The position numbers and the translations under genes are program-made. 64,000 nucleotides of DNA from Nocardiopsis sp. ATB16-24 (GTDB lineage Bacteria > Actinomycetota > Actinomycetes > Streptosporangiales > Streptosporangiaceae): contig NZ_JASCXJ010000009.1 of NCBI RefSeq assembly GCF_030271535.1, positions 62,001-126,000 of the forward strand. The letters are read 5' to 3'. This document shows positions 9,301 through 19,531 of the stretch, piece by piece. The notes beneath the pieces are model-generated. The model ran no database searches. It saw only the letters and a program-made list of their open reading frames with translations, and was not told the DNA's origin. The stretch's first letter is position 1, and each line of letters starts with the position of its first letter.

Positions 9301-10314
9301 GGACAGGCGGGCGTACAGCGGCAGGATCTCGGTGCTCGGGAGCTTCTTCTTCTCCAGGGCCTCGGCGGTGTCGCGGATCTCGCGTTCGCCGCTGAGGAAG
9401 ACCAGCACGTCTCCGGGGGCCTCGCGACCGAGTTCGTCGACGGCGTCCAGGATGGCCTGGGTCTGGTCCCGGTCGGTCCCGCCCCCGGGGTTGCTCTCCT
9501 CCGGGTCGAGGATCTCCTCCGAGATCGGCCGGTAGCGGACCTCCACCGGATAGGTGCGGCCGGAGACCTCGACGATGGGGGCGTCGTCGAAGTGGCGGGA
9601 GAAGCGCTCGGGGTCGATGGTGGCGGAGGTGATGACCACCTTCAGGTCGGGGCGCTTGGGCAGCAGTTGCTTGAGGTAGCCGAGCAGGAAGTCGATGTTG
9701 AGACTGCGTTCGTGGGCCTCGTCGATGATGAGCGTGTCGTAGGCGCGCAGCATACGGTCGTGCTGGATCTCGGCCAACAGGATGCCGTCGGTCATCAGCT
9801 TGACCAGCGTGCTGTCGCTGGAGGAGTCGGTGAAGCGGACCTTGTAGCCGACGGTCTCGCCCAGAGGGGTGCCGATCTCCTCGGCGATGCGCTCGGCGAC
9901 CGTGCGGGCCGCCAGCCGGCGGGGCTGGGTGTGGCCGATCGTGCCCATGACACCGCGTCCCAGCTCCAGGCAGATCTTGGGCAGCTGGGTGGTCTTGCCC
10001 GAACCGGTCTCACCGGCGACGATGACGACCTGGTTGTCGCGGATGGCCTCGGCGATGTCCTCGCGGCGGGCGCTGACCGGCAGCGACTCGGGGTAGGTGA
10101 GCTCGGGCACGGACTCACGGCGCAGCTCCAGGCGCAGCTCGGCCCGGTCGATGTCGGCGGCGATCTGGGTGAGGACGGAGGCGCGGCGGCGCTCGTCACC
10201 GATCCGGTTCAGACCGTCCAGACGCCGACGGAGTCGGTGGCGGTCCGAGGGCATGAGATCGCGCAGCCGGGGACGCAGTGAGTCCGCGGTGGGCGCGGGC
10301 GTGGTGGTGCTCAT
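6364..10314 (-). CDS. hrpA: ATP-dependent RNA helicase HrpA
   Basis: A protein of 1316 residues, close to the usual length of bacterial HrpA (about 1300). DEAH-box helicase motifs are in order: Walker A GETGSGKT (101-108), DEAH within 'IIDEAHERSLNIDF' near residue 195, 'VITSATID', 'ATNVAETSLT' and 'QRKGRCGRVSEG' (motif VI). The helicase-associated and OB-fold domains follow, then the long HrpA-specific C-terminal DUF3418 region from about residue 700 to the end. HrpA acts on structured or stalled mRNA-ribosome complexes in the cytosol. The gene stands alone, divergent from the kinase gene at 10725. A highly conserved housekeeping-type protein; the identification is secure. Confidence 0.95.
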   Translation of the reverse strand: MSTTTPAPTADSLRPRLRDLMPSDRHRLRRRLDGLNRIGDERRRASVLTQIAADIDRAELRLELRRESVPELTYPESLPVSARREDIAEAIRDNQVVIVAGETGSGKTTQLPKICLELGRGVMGTIGHTQPRRLAARTVAERIAEEIGTPLGETVGYKVRFTDSSSDSTLVKLMTDGILLAEIQHDRMLRAYDTLIIDEAHERSLNIDFLLGYLKQLLPKRPDLKVVITSATIDPERFSRHFDDAPIVEVSGRTYPVEVRYRPISEEILDPEESNPGGGTDRDQTQAILDAVDELGREAPGDVLVFLSGEREIRDTAEALEKKKLPSTEILPLYARLSTAEQRRVWSSHRGRRIVLATNVAETSLTVPGIKYVIDPGTARISRYSHRTKVQRLPIEAVSQASANQRKGRCGRVSEGICIRLYSEEDFLSRPEYTDPEILRTNLASVILQMAALGLGDVAAFPFVDGPDHRQIKDGVNLLTELGALHPDPSGNKRRLTRIGRRLAQLPIDPRLGRMVLEAEKRDCLAEVLVITAALSIQDPRERPTDKQQQAQQAHARFADKESDFLAYLNLWNHLRKKQRELSGNQFRRMCREEYLNYLRVREWQDIHGQLKQVLRSMDVEVPSLREEATDPRGVHMSLLAGLLSHVGLKDPEKHEYLGGRGARFAIFPGSALFKKQPRFVMAAELVETSKLWGRMVAKIEPEWAEELAGDIVKRQYSEPHWERKRGAVMAFERVTLYGVPIVVQRKVSYGGIDPELSRELFIRRALVEGDWDTRHHFFHANRALLEEVEDLEHRARRRDIVVDDETLFAFYDARVPDSVVSAAHFDSWWKKARRTDPELLDFTREELLNDGADDVSEDDYPDVWRQGAFTFDLTYQFEPGSAADGVTAHIPLKFLNQVEDTGFDWQIPGLRADLVTALIRSLPKPLRRNFVPVPDNAARALGGLTPYQGRLTEALAAELTQMAGDRIRPSDFDLTKVPDHLRITFRAVDDRGRVPAESKDLEQLRAKLKPRLREAISAEAKGVEKKGLTSWDFGPLEQTLERKALGPKVRGYPALVDEGDSVAIRIFDTRPEQRAAMWAGTRRLLLLTVPSVAHVVSKGLNNPDKLALADNPHGSVKKMLADAEMAAVDHLLAREGGPVWNGEDFRKLADRVRADLGDTLADVLDKAARALVQWRKVSKKVKGTTSLAVLPSLNDVQGQLGDLVGDGFITRTGLARLDHLHRYLRGVEQRLNKLPENPRRDQVNMAKVEQMRQAVAKVRGNLAAGRAADPDVVELRWMLEEYRVSLFAQELRTAYPVSDKRILKAVEAVKAAGRE

Positions 10315-10724
10315 CAGTAGTCAAGGGTAGAAGGGGTGGCAACCGGTTTTCTCGCGGGTGCCGGGGCGGGGACGGCGCGGCGGCGCACGACGGGCCGCGG
10401 GCACGTTAGGAGCCAACGTCCGAAAGGTCGGTTCTGTTCCTCGGAGGCGGCGCGGACGGCGCTCCGGGCGGTCGGGCTGCGGGTCCTCGGCCTCACTCTT
10501 GGGCGAGGGCCGCCACGTCCTTCGAGAGCACTCGCGTGTTCCGGCGACGTCGAACCGTTCGCCTTCCGACTCCTGGTCCACGGAGAACACCGGAATTCCC
10601 CTCGGGTTCCGATGGTGGTGGTCGGACTCCAGAAGAATTCCCACCCGACACCCCTGCGGTGTCACCCGTCATTGCCCATAATCATCGCAAGGCCCGCACC
10701 CCCTTCAGAAGGCAGGTCCCCGCG
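10315..10724. other. Divergent promoter region between hrpA and the kinase gene
   Basis: About 410 bp without a recognisable gene. Base composition falls towards the right end (10,600-10,700), where the kinase promoter would be expected. No strong inverted repeat was found. Confidence 0.4.
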
Positions 10725-11795
10725 GTGAGACATGAGATGACCGAGATCGGCGGGTACCGCCTGGTCCGAGAACTGGGCCAGGGCGGCTTCGGCGTGGTCT
10801 ACCTCGGCGAGAACGTCAATGGAGAGCAGGCGGCGATCAAGCTGTTACGCGTGGGGCCGGACGCCGGTCCGCGCTTCTTCGAGGATTTCGCCAAGGAGGT
10901 GGAGGCCGCCAAGAGAGTGGAGTCCTTCTGCACCGCCCGGGTGCTGGACGCCGATCCCCACGCCGAGCAGCCGTGGATCGCCACCGAGTACATCGACGGT
11001 CCCACGCTGGCACAAGACGTACGGAACCGGGGACCTCGCACCGGCGCCGACCTTCACTGGCTCGCCGTGCAGACCGCGACCGCGCTACGCGCCATCCATG
11101 CCGTCGGCATGGTCCACCGCGACCTGAAACCGTCGAACATCCTGCTCGGGGCGGACGGCCCTCGCGTCATCGACTTCGGCATAGCCCGCGCCTTCGAGGC
11201 CACCTCCTTCACCGTCAGCGCCATGCTGGGCACCCCTCAGTACATGGCCCCCGAACAGTTGGAGGACGGTCGGCTCACCCCGGCCGTCGACATCCACGCC
11301 TGGGGTGCGGTGATGGTGTACGCGGCGACCGGCCGCCATGCCTTCACCGCCCAGAGTCAAAGCGGCCTGCTGCGTAAGATCCTGCTGGAGGACCCGGACC
11401 ACTCCGGAGTGCCCGAGCCCTTGGGCGCGGTGGTGCGTCGGTGCATGGCCAAGGATCCGGCCCGACGCCCGAGTGCACGCGAGCTCCTCGACCTCCTGAT
11501 CACAGGACACACATCGCCGCAGGCGGCACCGCCTCCGTCCCTGTCCCGGCCTCCTTCTCCCCCGCCGCCCGGGAACCCCTTCCCGACGTCTCCGCCGGGT
11601 TCCGCCACGCCCCTACCGCTGTCCCTGCTCGAATCCCGAAGGGGAGAACTGGCGGTCTGGGTCGAGGAACTGCGCAAGGAACGCGCCGTTCAACGTCGAA
11701 TGTCCGTGATCCGTTTCCTGGCCGTCCTTCCTCCCGTCTTCTTCGTCCTCGCCCCCGTGGCCCTCATCATCGCGTCGTTGATCTTCCTCGATTGA
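10725..11795 (+). CDS. Membrane-anchored serine/threonine protein kinase
   Basis: A protein of 356 residues. The N-terminal Hanks-type kinase domain (about 7-265) contains the glycine loop 'GQGGFGVVYLGE', the catalytic Lys in AAIKLL, the catalytic loop HRDLKPSN (about 131), IDFG (about 150) and 'GTPQYMAPEQ' of the activation segment. A proline-rich linker (about 265-300) leads to a basic helix and one hydrophobic segment at the extreme C-terminus ('VLPPVFFVLAPVALIIAS'). The kinase is therefore tail-anchored, without PASTA or other sensor domains outside. The GTG at 10725 is preferred because AGAAGGCAGG precedes it; ATG at 10737 is too far from that site. The substrate is unknown. The small membrane protein 126 bp downstream may be co-transcribed. 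Confidence 0.92.
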   Translation: MRHEMTEIGGYRLVRELGQGGFGVVYLGENVNGEQAAIKLLRVGPDAGPRFFEDFAKEVEAAKRVESFCTARVLDADPHAEQPWIATEYIDGPTLAQDVRNRGPRTGADLHWLAVQTATALRAIHAVGMVHRDLKPSNILLGADGPRVIDFGIARAFEATSFTVSAMLGTPQYMAPEQLEDGRLTPAVDIHAWGAVMVYAATGRHAFTAQSQSGLLRKILLEDPDHSGVPEPLGAVVRRCMAKDPARRPSARELLDLLITGHTSPQAAPPPSLSRPPSPPPPGNPFPTSPPGSATPLPLSLLESRRGELAVWVEELRKERAVQRRMSVIRFLAVLPPVFFVLAPVALIIASLIFLD

Positions 11796-11920
11796 TGAAC
11801 GGATACCGCGTCGTCGATGCTCTTCCTTCCCTCACCCATGCGATCCGCCCTATCGACGATGAACACAACATCCGCCCCACATAAGGAGTTCCGATCTTCA
11901 TCCTCACGGTAGGCATCTCG

Positions 11921-12142
11921 ATGTTCATCCTGACCTTCCCCTTTTCATTGATGGTCATCAAATGGAGCAGGAAAAGCAGAATCGACCACTCCAGGCGTCC
12001 GTACTGGTACCAGCCGGAACAGGCCGGCCTCGAAGAACAGATCGACCGGGCCGAGGCCGAGCTCCAACGGCTGGACGGGCTGATCGCGGCCCACAGGCGG
12101 CAGGGACCAAGGGTTCAGGACCCCGGTCCGATGTCCGGATGA
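11921..12142 (+). CDS. Small single-pass membrane protein with coiled coil
   Basis: From ATG 11921 the product has 73 residues: a short hydrophobic start, a basic stop-transfer patch (KWSRKSR), and an amphipathic helix 'QAGLEEQIDRAEAELQRLD' that could form a coiled coil. With this ATG only about 14 hydrophobic residues precede the charges, short for a membrane helix. The frame continues upstream for nine more hydrophobic codons to an ATC at 11894, which has AAGGAG five bases before it. Starting there would give a proper ~23-residue membrane span. The true start may therefore be a non-canonical ATC. The gene follows the membrane-anchored kinase. No known family recognised. Confidence 0.6.
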   Translation: MFILTFPFSLMVIKWSRKSRIDHSRRPYWYQPEQAGLEEQIDRAEAELQRLDGLIAAHRRQGPRVQDPGPMSG

Positions 12143-12158
12143 GGGACGGACGGTGACC

Positions 12159-12190
12159 GCCCGCCGCGAAGACCGGGTTCCGCGGCGGGC
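12159..12190. terminator. Bidirectional hairpin terminator at the PKS 3' end
   Basis: GCCCGCCGCG (12159-12168) and CGCGGCGGGC (12181-12190) form a perfect 10-bp stem with a 12-nt loop. It sits between two convergent genes: the small membrane protein (stop 12142) and the last PKS gene (stop 12205). Confidence 0.7.
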
Positions 12191-12204
12191 GTGGGTGGAA
12201 AGGC

Positions 12205-15200
12205 TCAGCCACGTCCCCGGGCGCGGTCGCTCAGACGGCGCGCCCACGAGCGTCCCTTCGATGCCGGCCCGATCCCCGTGAGGACCTCCTCCACGGCCGC
12301 GGCCGTGGTCTCGGCGTGCTCCTCCAGCATGGTGAGGTGGTCCCCGGGGACCTTGACGTTGCCGCCCTGGCCGGGCCACTCCCATCCGGTCTCCAGCACC
12401 TCACCCGACGGGGTGCGGACCGGTTCCTCGGGGCAGAGTTGGACGATGGGCACCGGGAGGGAGGCGGGTCGCCAGGTGGCGAACAGGGACAGGTAACCGC
12501 CCATGGCGGTCAACCGGGCCGTGTCGAGGAGTTCGAACTCGCCGGCTCGTGCCATCACCGACTCGGTGACGATGGGCAGCGAGGCGGCGACCAACGGCAG
12601 CACGCCCGGCTCCCCGGGGAGCGGTGTGTCCAGCAACACCAACCCCTGGGGGGTGTGGCCGCGCCGGTGCAGTTCCTCGGCGACGGCGTGCGCGGCCCAG
12701 CCTCCCGAGGAGCGTCCCACCAGGACGAACGGGGCTCCGTCCGCCGCTCGGAGCGCGGCGTCCGCCTGTCCGTCGACGAACACCCCGATGTCGGCGGGCA
12801 GTCTCTCCTGGGCCAGGAAGCCCGGGGCGGGTAGGACGTGGACCCCTCTGCGGCCCCGCATGCCGGCCGCGAACCGGGCGAACTCCTGGGCGCCGGAGGT
12901 CATGACCAGGGACGGGAAGCAGATCAGGACCGGATCCTGGGGGCCCGAGGCGAGCTGGACCGGTTGGACCGGCCACTCCTGGCCGGCGTCGACCACCGCC
13001 CGTCCTCGGGACGCGGCCTGGACCATCGCGACCGCGTCCTGTGGCCTTCCGTCCGCGCATGCGTCGCGGAACAGTCCCACCAGGGCGTCGGCGGGCCGTA
13101 CGGGCCCGGTCGGGTCCTCCTGGCCGGTGTCGCCCGTTCCTCCTTCCATCTGCGTGTCCAGGTGGGCGGCCAGCAGCGCCGGGGTGCGGTGTTCGAACAC
13201 CACGGCGGCGGGAAGCCTCAGCCCGGTGGCCTCACGCAGGTGGTTGCGCAGTTCGACCACGGTGAGGGAGTCGAACCCCGTCTCCAGGAAGTCCTGGTCG
13301 GCCTCCACGCGGTGGCCCGAGGGGTGTCCGAGGATCTCGGCGGCGCGCGTCCCGATGAACTCCCGCAACAGGGCGCGACGTTCGGTTCCCGCCTTGGTGC
13401 CACGCAGGCGCGCGGCGGCCCCGGGGTCGCTGTCGGAACGCCGTGCCGGCCTTGCCTGCACGAGTCCGCGCAGCAGGTGCGGAACGGCCTCCGGTGAGGT
13501 CGCGCGTGCCCGAAGGCCCGCGAGGTCCATCGGGACGGGGAGCAGGACGGCCCGGTCGATGTCCGCGGCGGCGTCCATGAGCGCGCAGCCCTCGTCCGCG
13601 CCGATGGCCTCCACTCCCCAGATCCGGGACATGCGGGAGGTGTCGACGTCGTCCAGGCGCGCGGTCGAGGCGCTGGTGTCGGCCCACAGCCCCCAGGCCA
13701 GTGACTGCGCGGGCAGTCCCAGGGAGCGGCGGTGGTGGGCGAGGGCGTCCAGGAAGGAGTTGGCCGCCGCGTATCCCGCCTGCCCCGCCGAGCCGAGCAC
13801 GCCCGCTCCGGAGGAGAACAGCACGAAGGCGTCGAGGTCGAGGCCGGCGGTGGCCTGGTGCAGGTTCCAGGCCCCGTCGACCTTGGGCGCCAGGACCCGT
13901 TCCAGGGCCTCGGGGCCCAGGCGAGTGACGGTGGCGTCGTCGACCACACCAGCGGAGTGCACCACCGCGGTGAGCGGATGGTCTTCGGGCACGGTGGCGA
14001 GAAGGGCGCGCACCGCCTCGGGGTCGGCGACGTCGCAGGCGGCGACGGTCACGTGTGCTCCCAGAGCGCCGAGTTCGGCCACGAGTTCGGCGGCCCCGGG
14101 AGCGTCGGCGCCCCGACGTCCGACCAGCAGCAGTCGGGTGACGCCGTGTCGGACGACCATGTGGCGGGCGACGAGGGCACCGAGCGTGCCGACGCCACCG
14201 GTGATCAGGACCGTGCCGCCCGGGCGCAGCCGCGTGCTCATCTCCAGGACGAGCTTGCCGACGTTGCGCCCCTGTTGCATGTGACGGAAGGCGTCGACCA
14301 CCCGCTCGACGGGGTAGCGGGTGACGCGCGTCGCGGGGCGCCCCTCCTTCTCCAGGAGAGCCAGGAGGGAGGTGAAGGCGCGCCGGATACGTGCGGGGTC
14401 GTCGAGCGGCAGAACGAACGGGATGTAGCGGACACCGCCGTGGTCGGCCGCCACCCGTGCGGGGTCGCGGAGTTCGTTGCGTCCCAGTTCCACGAAGCGT
14501 CCGGTGGGCGCCATCAGCCGCAGTGAGGCGTCGATCGCCTCACCGGTGAGGGAGTTGAGGACGACGTCCACGGGCGGGGAGACCGCGCGGAAGCGTTCCT
14601 CGAAGTCGAGTCGGCGCGAATGCGCGATGCGCTCCTCCTCCACCCCCTGCTCCCGCAGCACCTCCCACTTGTCGGGGCTGGCGGTGGTCAGGACCCTGGC
14701 GCCCAGACCGCGGGCCAGGTGCATGGCCGCCTGTCCCACTCCTCCGGCCGCCGAGTGGATGAGCACCGTCTCCCCGGGTTCGAGCCCGGCCTCCTCCAGG
14801 GCGAGGTGGGCGGTCAGGTAGACGGCCGGGACGGCGGCCGCGGAGGAGTAGTCCCATCCGTGCGGGATCGGTGCCACGAACGCGCGTCGAGCGATGGTGA
14901 CCGGGCCGAACGCGCCGGGGAAGATGCCCATCACCCGGTCCCCGGGGGCGAGGTCCTCCACGTCCGGTCCGACCTCCAGGACCACTCCGGCGCCCTCGTT
15001 GCCGATGCCTCCGGGTTCGGGGTACATCCCCACGGTGATCAGGACGTCGCGGAAGTTGAGTCCGGCCGCGCGGACCGCGACACGGACCTCGTCCGCGGCC
15101 AAGGGCCGGTGCTGCCCGGGGTCGGGGACGGCGGCGAGCCCGTCGACCCTTCCGGGTTCGCGTACGTCCAGTCGCCAGTCCGTGCGGCGTCGCGGCAGAC

Positions 15201-18200
15201 GGACACCGTCACGGGACGTACGGGCCTCGGCCAGACGGGGCACGTACAGGCGGCCGTCGCGGACGGCCACGCGCGGCTCCTCCGTCGCTACGGCGTCCGC
15301 GAGCAGGGAGGCGTCGATCCGGTCGGCGTCCAGCAGGAGAAAACGTCCGGGGTTCTCCGTCTCCGCGGAGGCCAGAAGCCCCCACACCGCGGCCCCGGAC
15401 AGGTCCACGGGGACGTCGGAGTCGCCGGGAAGGCGTACCGCTCCACTGGTGAGGACGGCGATCCTCGTTCCTCCCAGGCGCTCGTCGTCCACCCAGGCGC
15501 GGAGCAGGCCGAGGAGGCGGTGGAGTTCGACGCGGACCCGGTCGGGTGCGTTCCCGCCACCGCCTCCGGCGGACACGGCGATCAGACCGGGCACGGGCGC
15601 GCCCGCGTCCAGCGCGGCCTCCAGCGCGGCGGTGTCGGCGTACCGCGCCAGGCCCTCCAGGGGTTGGTCTCCGACGGTCGCCCACGTGTGGGGGCGGGCC
15701 GTGCGAGCGCCGCCCTCCGGCGTGTCCGGTTCCGTCCAGTCCTGCTGGAAGAGGGCGGGCGGTTCGACGGCGACCGGGGCCTCACGCGTGGTGAGGCTGT
15801 CGATGGACAGGACGGGGGTGCCGGCGGTGTCGGTGTAGAGCACCGACCACGTGTCATGGCCGGTCCTGGTGACCCGGGTGCGCAGCCGTGCCGGCGCGTC
15901 GGTCGCATGGAGGCGAACACCCCGCCAGGCGAACGGCATCGGGGAGCGGCGCTCGCCGCCTCCCACGAGGTGGTGCAGCAGCAACGCGTGCAGTCCGGCG
16001 TCGGCCAGTGCGGGATGGGGCCCCACCATGTCACGGGCGTCCGACGGCGGGGTGTCGAGCTCGGCCTCGCCGAGCACACCGGCCGCGTCCTCCCATGCGG
16101 CGCGCAGACCCTGGAAGGCCGGACCATAGCCGTAGCCGAGCGCGGAGAAGCGCGCGTAGGCCTCCTCCACCGGCAGGGGCACCGCCCCCTCCTGGAGGGG
16201 GTCGAGGGAGGTCGGTCCCTTTCCGGTCTCCGGTACGAGTTCCCCCTCGGCGTGCAGGGTCCACGTGTGGTCTTCCCGGGAGAGCGAGAGCACCCGCACG
16301 GCACGGGCCCCGGTGTCGTCGGGAGCCTCGACCACCACCTGGAGCGGCAGCCCCTCCCTTTCCTCCGACGGCACCTCCACCGGCGCCCGCACCACCAGGT
16401 CGGCGATCTCGGGACACCCGCACTCGCGTCCCACGTGGAGCAGGAGTTCCACCATGGCGGTGCCCGGCAGCAGGGCCCGGTCGCCGAGGGCGTGTTCGGC
16501 GAGCCACGGGTGTCGGGCGGCGTCGAGCACTCCGGTGAACACCGTCTGTCCGGTGCCGGCGACGGGGACGCGTGCGCCGAGGAGCGGGTGTCCGGCGCCC
16601 TGTACCCCGAGGGCGGAGGGGTCGGCGGCGCTCCGGTGTTCGGTCAGCCAGTAGCGGCGGTTCTGGAAGGGGTAGGTGGGAAGCTCCACGGGAGTCCGGC
16701 CCGTGCCTGCGAGGACCCGCTCCCAGTCGATGGCCACGCCCCGGCTGTGGGCTTCGGCCAGGGCGGTCATGAACCGTACCGCTCCGTCCTCGTCCCGTCG
16801 TAGTGTGCCGATCACCGGCCGGTCGAGGCCGGCCTCCTCCAGGGTCTCCTCCATCACCGGGGACAGCACCTGGTGCGGTCCGATCTCGATGAACGCGCCG
16901 CTGCGACGCGCCAGTCCCTCGATCACCGGGGCGAGGACCACGGGGTGGCGCAGGTTCCGGTACCAGTAGTCGGGGCCGAGCAGGGAGCCGTCCACGGGGA
17001 CGAGTTCGGGCACCGACTCCGCCGACCACTCGGGGGTGGTCGCGACCGTGGAGTAGAACGGAACATCGCCCGTGCGGGGCCGGATGCCCGCCAGATCCCT
17101 CGACAGTCGACCTTCGACCCGGTCGATGGGGAAGGCGTGTGAACAGTAGTCCAGACCGAAGTCGCGCACCCGCACGCCGTCGCGTTCGCAGGCGGCGACG
17201 AACTCCGCGACCGCGTCGCCGTCGCCCGCCACGACCGTGGCGTCCGGGCCGTTCACCCCGGCCACGACGACCTGGCCCTTCCACGGAGCGATGAGGTCCG
17301 TCAGGCGTTCGGGGCCGACCCTGACCGCCGCCATGCGGCCGTGTCCGGCCACGTCCCAGAAGACCCGACTGCGCAGCGCGATGACACGGGCGCCGTCCTC
17401 CAACGACAACGCGCCCGCCACACACGCCGCGGCGACCTCTCCCTGGGAGTGCCCCACCACGGCGGCGGGCTCCACCCCCGCCGCGCGCCACAGTCGGGCC
17501 AGCGACACCATGACCGCCCACAGCGCCGGCTGCACCACGTCCACGCGGGCCTCCGGTCCCGCCACGCGTGGCGCTCCGGCCTCGCCACGCAGCACCGCCT
17601 CCAAGGACCAGTCGGTGAACGGAGCCAGGGCGGCCCCGCACTCGGCCACCGCGTCCGCGAACACCCGGGAGGAGGCCAGCAGGTCCCTGGCCATCTCCGG
17701 CCACTGTCCACCGTGGCCCTGGAACACGAACACGGGGTCGACCTCGCGGCCGGTACGACCGGCCGTGCCGGTGACGACCGTCTCGTGGGCGCGTTCGTCC
17801 GCCAGTGCGCCCAGACCCCGCATGAACCCGGCGTGGTCGGTCGCCACCACCGCGGCCCGGTGGACGAAGGAGGTACGGGTGGTGGCCAGTGCCCGGGCGA
17901 CCTCCTCCACGGCCGGCGTGGCCTCCTCCTCCAGGTGTGCGCGCAGGCGCACGGCCTGCTCCGTCAGTGCCGGTCCGGTGCGCCCCGACAGGAGCCACGG
18001 CAAGGGGCCCTCGACCAACGGCCGGGGAACGGTCCCACTCTCCTCGGCGGGGATCTCCTGGGGCGCCTCCTCCACGATCACGTGCGCGTTGGTCCCGCTG
18101 ACGCCGAAGGAGGACACCCCGGCCCGGCGCACCCGTTCGCCGGGCTCCCAACGGCGTTCCCGGGACAGCACCCGCAGACGCCCCGAGGACCAGTCCACGT

Positions 18201-19434
18201 GCGGGGTGGGCTCGTCGGCGTGCAGGGTGCGGGGCAGCGTTCCGTGCTGGAGGGCCAACACCATCTTCATGACACCCGCCACTCCCGCGGCGGCCTGGGT
18301 GTGGCCGATGTTCGACTTCAGCGAGCCCACGCCCACCGTCGACGCGTTCGGCGCCGCACCGAACACGTCCATCAGGGCCTGGGCCTCGATCGGGTCGCCC
18401 AGTTCCGTTCCGGTGCCGTGCGCCTCCACCGCGTCGATGTCCCCCGTGGTCAGGCCGGCGTCGGCCAACGCCGAACGCACCACCCGTACCTGGGCCGGGC
18501 CGCTGGGGGCCGTCAGCCCGTTGGACGCGCCGTCCTGGTTGGTCGCGGTCCCCCGGATCACCGCGAGCACGCGACGCCCGTGCCTGCGGGCGTCGGAGAG
18601 CCGTTCCAGGAGCACCACGCCGGCGCCCTCGGAGAATCCCGCTCCGTCCGCCCCCGCTCCGAAGGCCTTGCAGCGCCCGTCCGCGGCGAGACCGCCCTGC
18701 CGGGCGATCTCCGTGAACAGGGACGGTCCCGTCATCACCGTGGCGCCTCCGACCAACGCCATGGAGCACTCTCCCCGGCGCAGAGCGCGCACGGCCAGGT
18801 GCATGGCGACCAGGGAGGAGGAGCAGGCCGTGTCGACCGTCAACGCGGGGCCCTCCAACCCCAGCGTGTAGGCGACCCTGCCGGAGGCGACGCTCGTGGA
18901 GACACCCGTCATCAGGTACCCCTCGGCCTCCTCGGGGATGGGAAGCGCCCCCGAGGCCGCGCCCCCGGCGTAGTCGGTGACGCTGATACCAGTGAACACC
19001 CCGGTCGGGCTGCCCGCGAGGGAGGAGGGGTCGATGCCCGCGCGTTCGATCGCCTCCCACGACACTTGGAGCAGGAGGCGTTGTTGCGGGTCCATGGCCG
19101 CCGCCTCACGCGGGGAGATGCCGAAGAAGTCCGCGTCGAAGCCCGCCACGTCGTCCAGGAATCCGCCCCAGCGCGTCGATCCCAGCCGATCCACCAGGGA
19201 CTCCAGGTCCCATCCTCGGTCCGTGGGCGGGTCCGTGATCACGTCCGCGCCGTCCTCCAGCAGGCGCCACAGCGCCTCCGGGGAGTCCACCCCGCCGGGG
19301 AGTCGGCATCCCATGCCCACGATCGCGATCGGTTCGGACTCGCGGGAGCGAAGATCGTCCAGTTCGGCGCGCGTGCGGCGCAGGTCGGCGGTCACCCGTT
19401 TGAGGTAGTCGAGGAGTCGGGCGTCTTCCGTCAT
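12205..19434 (-). CDS. Type I PKS, module 3 plus release: KS-AT-DH-ER-KR-ACP-TE
   Basis: A protein of 2409 residues, the terminal PKS subunit. Approximate domains: N-terminal docking coiled coil (1-33, starts [13 protein letters not shown]); KS (34-460, Cys in VDTACSSS, His in EAHGTGT and NIGHTQ); AT (566-870, GHSQGE, with an unusual YCSH in place of YASH); DH (955-1200, [10 protein letters not shown] and DAGLH); ER (1445-1735, '[13 protein letters not shown]', 'AAGGVGQAA'); KR (1740-1930, Rossmann GGVGTLG, VDD motif, Ser-Tyr-Asn present); ACP (about 2030-2100, GFDSL); TE (about 2160-2395, nucleophile in GRSSG, His in GDHLTM). The full reductive loop predicts a saturated beta-carbon. The TE releases the chain, probably as a lactone. 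In the DH motif the usual second Gly is Asp, but His, Asp and Pro are kept, so activity is likely. The KR motif indicates a B-type ketoreductase. Last gene of the PKS operon. Confidence 0.95.
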   Translation of the reverse strand: MTEDARLLDYLKRVTADLRRTRAELDDLRSRESEPIAIVGMGCRLPGGVDSPEALWRLLEDGADVITDPPTDRGWDLESLVDRLGSTRWGGFLDDVAGFDADFFGISPREAAAMDPQQRLLLQVSWEAIERAGIDPSSLAGSPTGVFTGISVTDYAGGAASGALPIPEEAEGYLMTGVSTSVASGRVAYTLGLEGPALTVDTACSSSLVAMHLAVRALRRGECSMALVGGATVMTGPSLFTEIARQGGLAADGRCKAFGAGADGAGFSEGAGVVLLERLSDARRHGRRVLAVIRGTATNQDGASNGLTAPSGPAQVRVVRSALADAGLTTGDIDAVEAHGTGTELGDPIEAQALMDVFGAAPNASTVGVGSLKSNIGHTQAAAGVAGVMKMVLALQHGTLPRTLHADEPTPHVDWSSGRLRVLSRERRWEPGERVRRAGVSSFGVSGTNAHVIVEEAPQEIPAEESGTVPRPLVEGPLPWLLSGRTGPALTEQAVRLRAHLEEEATPAVEEVARALATTRTSFVHRAAVVATDHAGFMRGLGALADERAHETVVTGTAGRTGREVDPVFVFQGHGGQWPEMARDLLASSRVFADAVAECGAALAPFTDWSLEAVLRGEAGAPRVAGPEARVDVVQPALWAVMVSLARLWRAAGVEPAAVVGHSQGEVAAACVAGALSLEDGARVIALRSRVFWDVAGHGRMAAVRVGPERLTDLIAPWKGQVVVAGVNGPDATVVAGDGDAVAEFVAACERDGVRVRDFGLDYCSHAFPIDRVEGRLSRDLAGIRPRTGDVPFYSTVATTPEWSAESVPELVPVDGSLLGPDYWYRNLRHPVVLAPVIEGLARRSGAFIEIGPHQVLSPVMEETLEEAGLDRPVIGTLRRDEDGAVRFMTALAEAHSRGVAIDWERVLAGTGRTPVELPTYPFQNRRYWLTEHRSAADPSALGVQGAGHPLLGARVPVAGTGQTVFTGVLDAARHPWLAEHALGDRALLPGTAMVELLLHVGRECGCPEIADLVVRAPVEVPSEEREGLPLQVVVEAPDDTGARAVRVLSLSREDHTWTLHAEGELVPETGKGPTSLDPLQEGAVPLPVEEAYARFSALGYGYGPAFQGLRAAWEDAAGVLGEAELDTPPSDARDMVGPHPALADAGLHALLLHHLVGGGERRSPMPFAWRGVRLHATDAPARLRTRVTRTGHDTWSVLYTDTAGTPVLSIDSLTTREAPVAVEPPALFQQDWTEPDTPEGGARTARPHTWATVGDQPLEGLARYADTAALEAALDAGAPVPGLIAVSAGGGGGNAPDRVRVELHRLLGLLRAWVDDERLGGTRIAVLTSGAVRLPGDSDVPVDLSGAAVWGLLASAETENPGRFLLLDADRIDASLLADAVATEEPRVAVRDGRLYVPRLAEARTSRDGVRLPRRRTDWRLDVREPGRVDGLAAVPDPGQHRPLAADEVRVAVRAAGLNFRDVLITVGMYPEPGGIGNEGAGVVLEVGPDVEDLAPGDRVMGIFPGAFGPVTIARRAFVAPIPHGWDYSSAAAVPAVYLTAHLALEEAGLEPGETVLIHSAAGGVGQAAMHLARGLGARVLTTASPDKWEVLREQGVEEERIAHSRRLDFEERFRAVSPPVDVVLNSLTGEAIDASLRLMAPTGRFVELGRNELRDPARVAADHGGVRYIPFVLPLDDPARIRRAFTSLLALLEKEGRPATRVTRYPVERVVDAFRHMQQGRNVGKLVLEMSTRLRPGGTVLITGGVGTLGALVARHMVVRHGVTRLLLVGRRGADAPGAAELVAELGALGAHVTVAACDVADPEAVRALLATVPEDHPLTAVVHSAGVVDDATVTRLGPEALERVLAPKVDGAWNLHQATAGLDLDAFVLFSSGAGVLGSAGQAGYAAANSFLDALAHHRRSLGLPAQSLAWGLWADTSASTARLDDVDTSRMSRIWGVEAIGADEGCALMDAAADIDRAVLLPVPMDLAGLRARATSPEAVPHLLRGLVQARPARRSDSDPGAAARLRGTKAGTERRALLREFIGTRAAEILGHPSGHRVEADQDFLETGFDSLTVVELRNHLREATGLRLPAAVVFEHRTPALLAAHLDTQMEGGTGDTGQEDPTGPVRPADALVGLFRDACADGRPQDAVAMVQAASRGRAVVDAGQEWPVQPVQLASGPQDPVLICFPSLVMTSGAQEFARFAAGMRGRRGVHVLPAPGFLAQERLPADIGVFVDGQADAALRAADGAPFVLVGRSSGGWAAHAVAEELHRRGHTPQGLVLLDTPLPGEPGVLPLVAASLPIVTESVMARAGEFELLDTARLTAMGGYLSLFATWRPASLPVPIVQLCPEEPVRTPSGEVLETGWEWPGQGGNVKVPGDHLTMLEEHAETTAAAVEEVLTGIGPASKGRSWARRLSDRARGRG

Positions 19435-19531
19435 GGTGTTGACTCACCGTTTCACGTGGTCCATGACCCGACGCCGAGGGACGCCGGGGTGGAAAGCAGG
19501 GTGGAAGGGGTGTGGGGGACGGGGAGGCGGA

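Noticed and set aside
6625..10281. Very long open frame antisense to hrpA
   Set aside because: It mirrors the codon bias of hrpA on the other strand, has a repetitive V/G/L/Q/D/H-rich composition, and no motif or start site.
16490..16530. DH of module 3 as inactive because of the changed Gly in [10 protein letters not shown]
   Set aside because: The catalytic His and Pro, the DAGLH Asp-His pair and the GYGPAFQG motif are all present, so activity remains likely.
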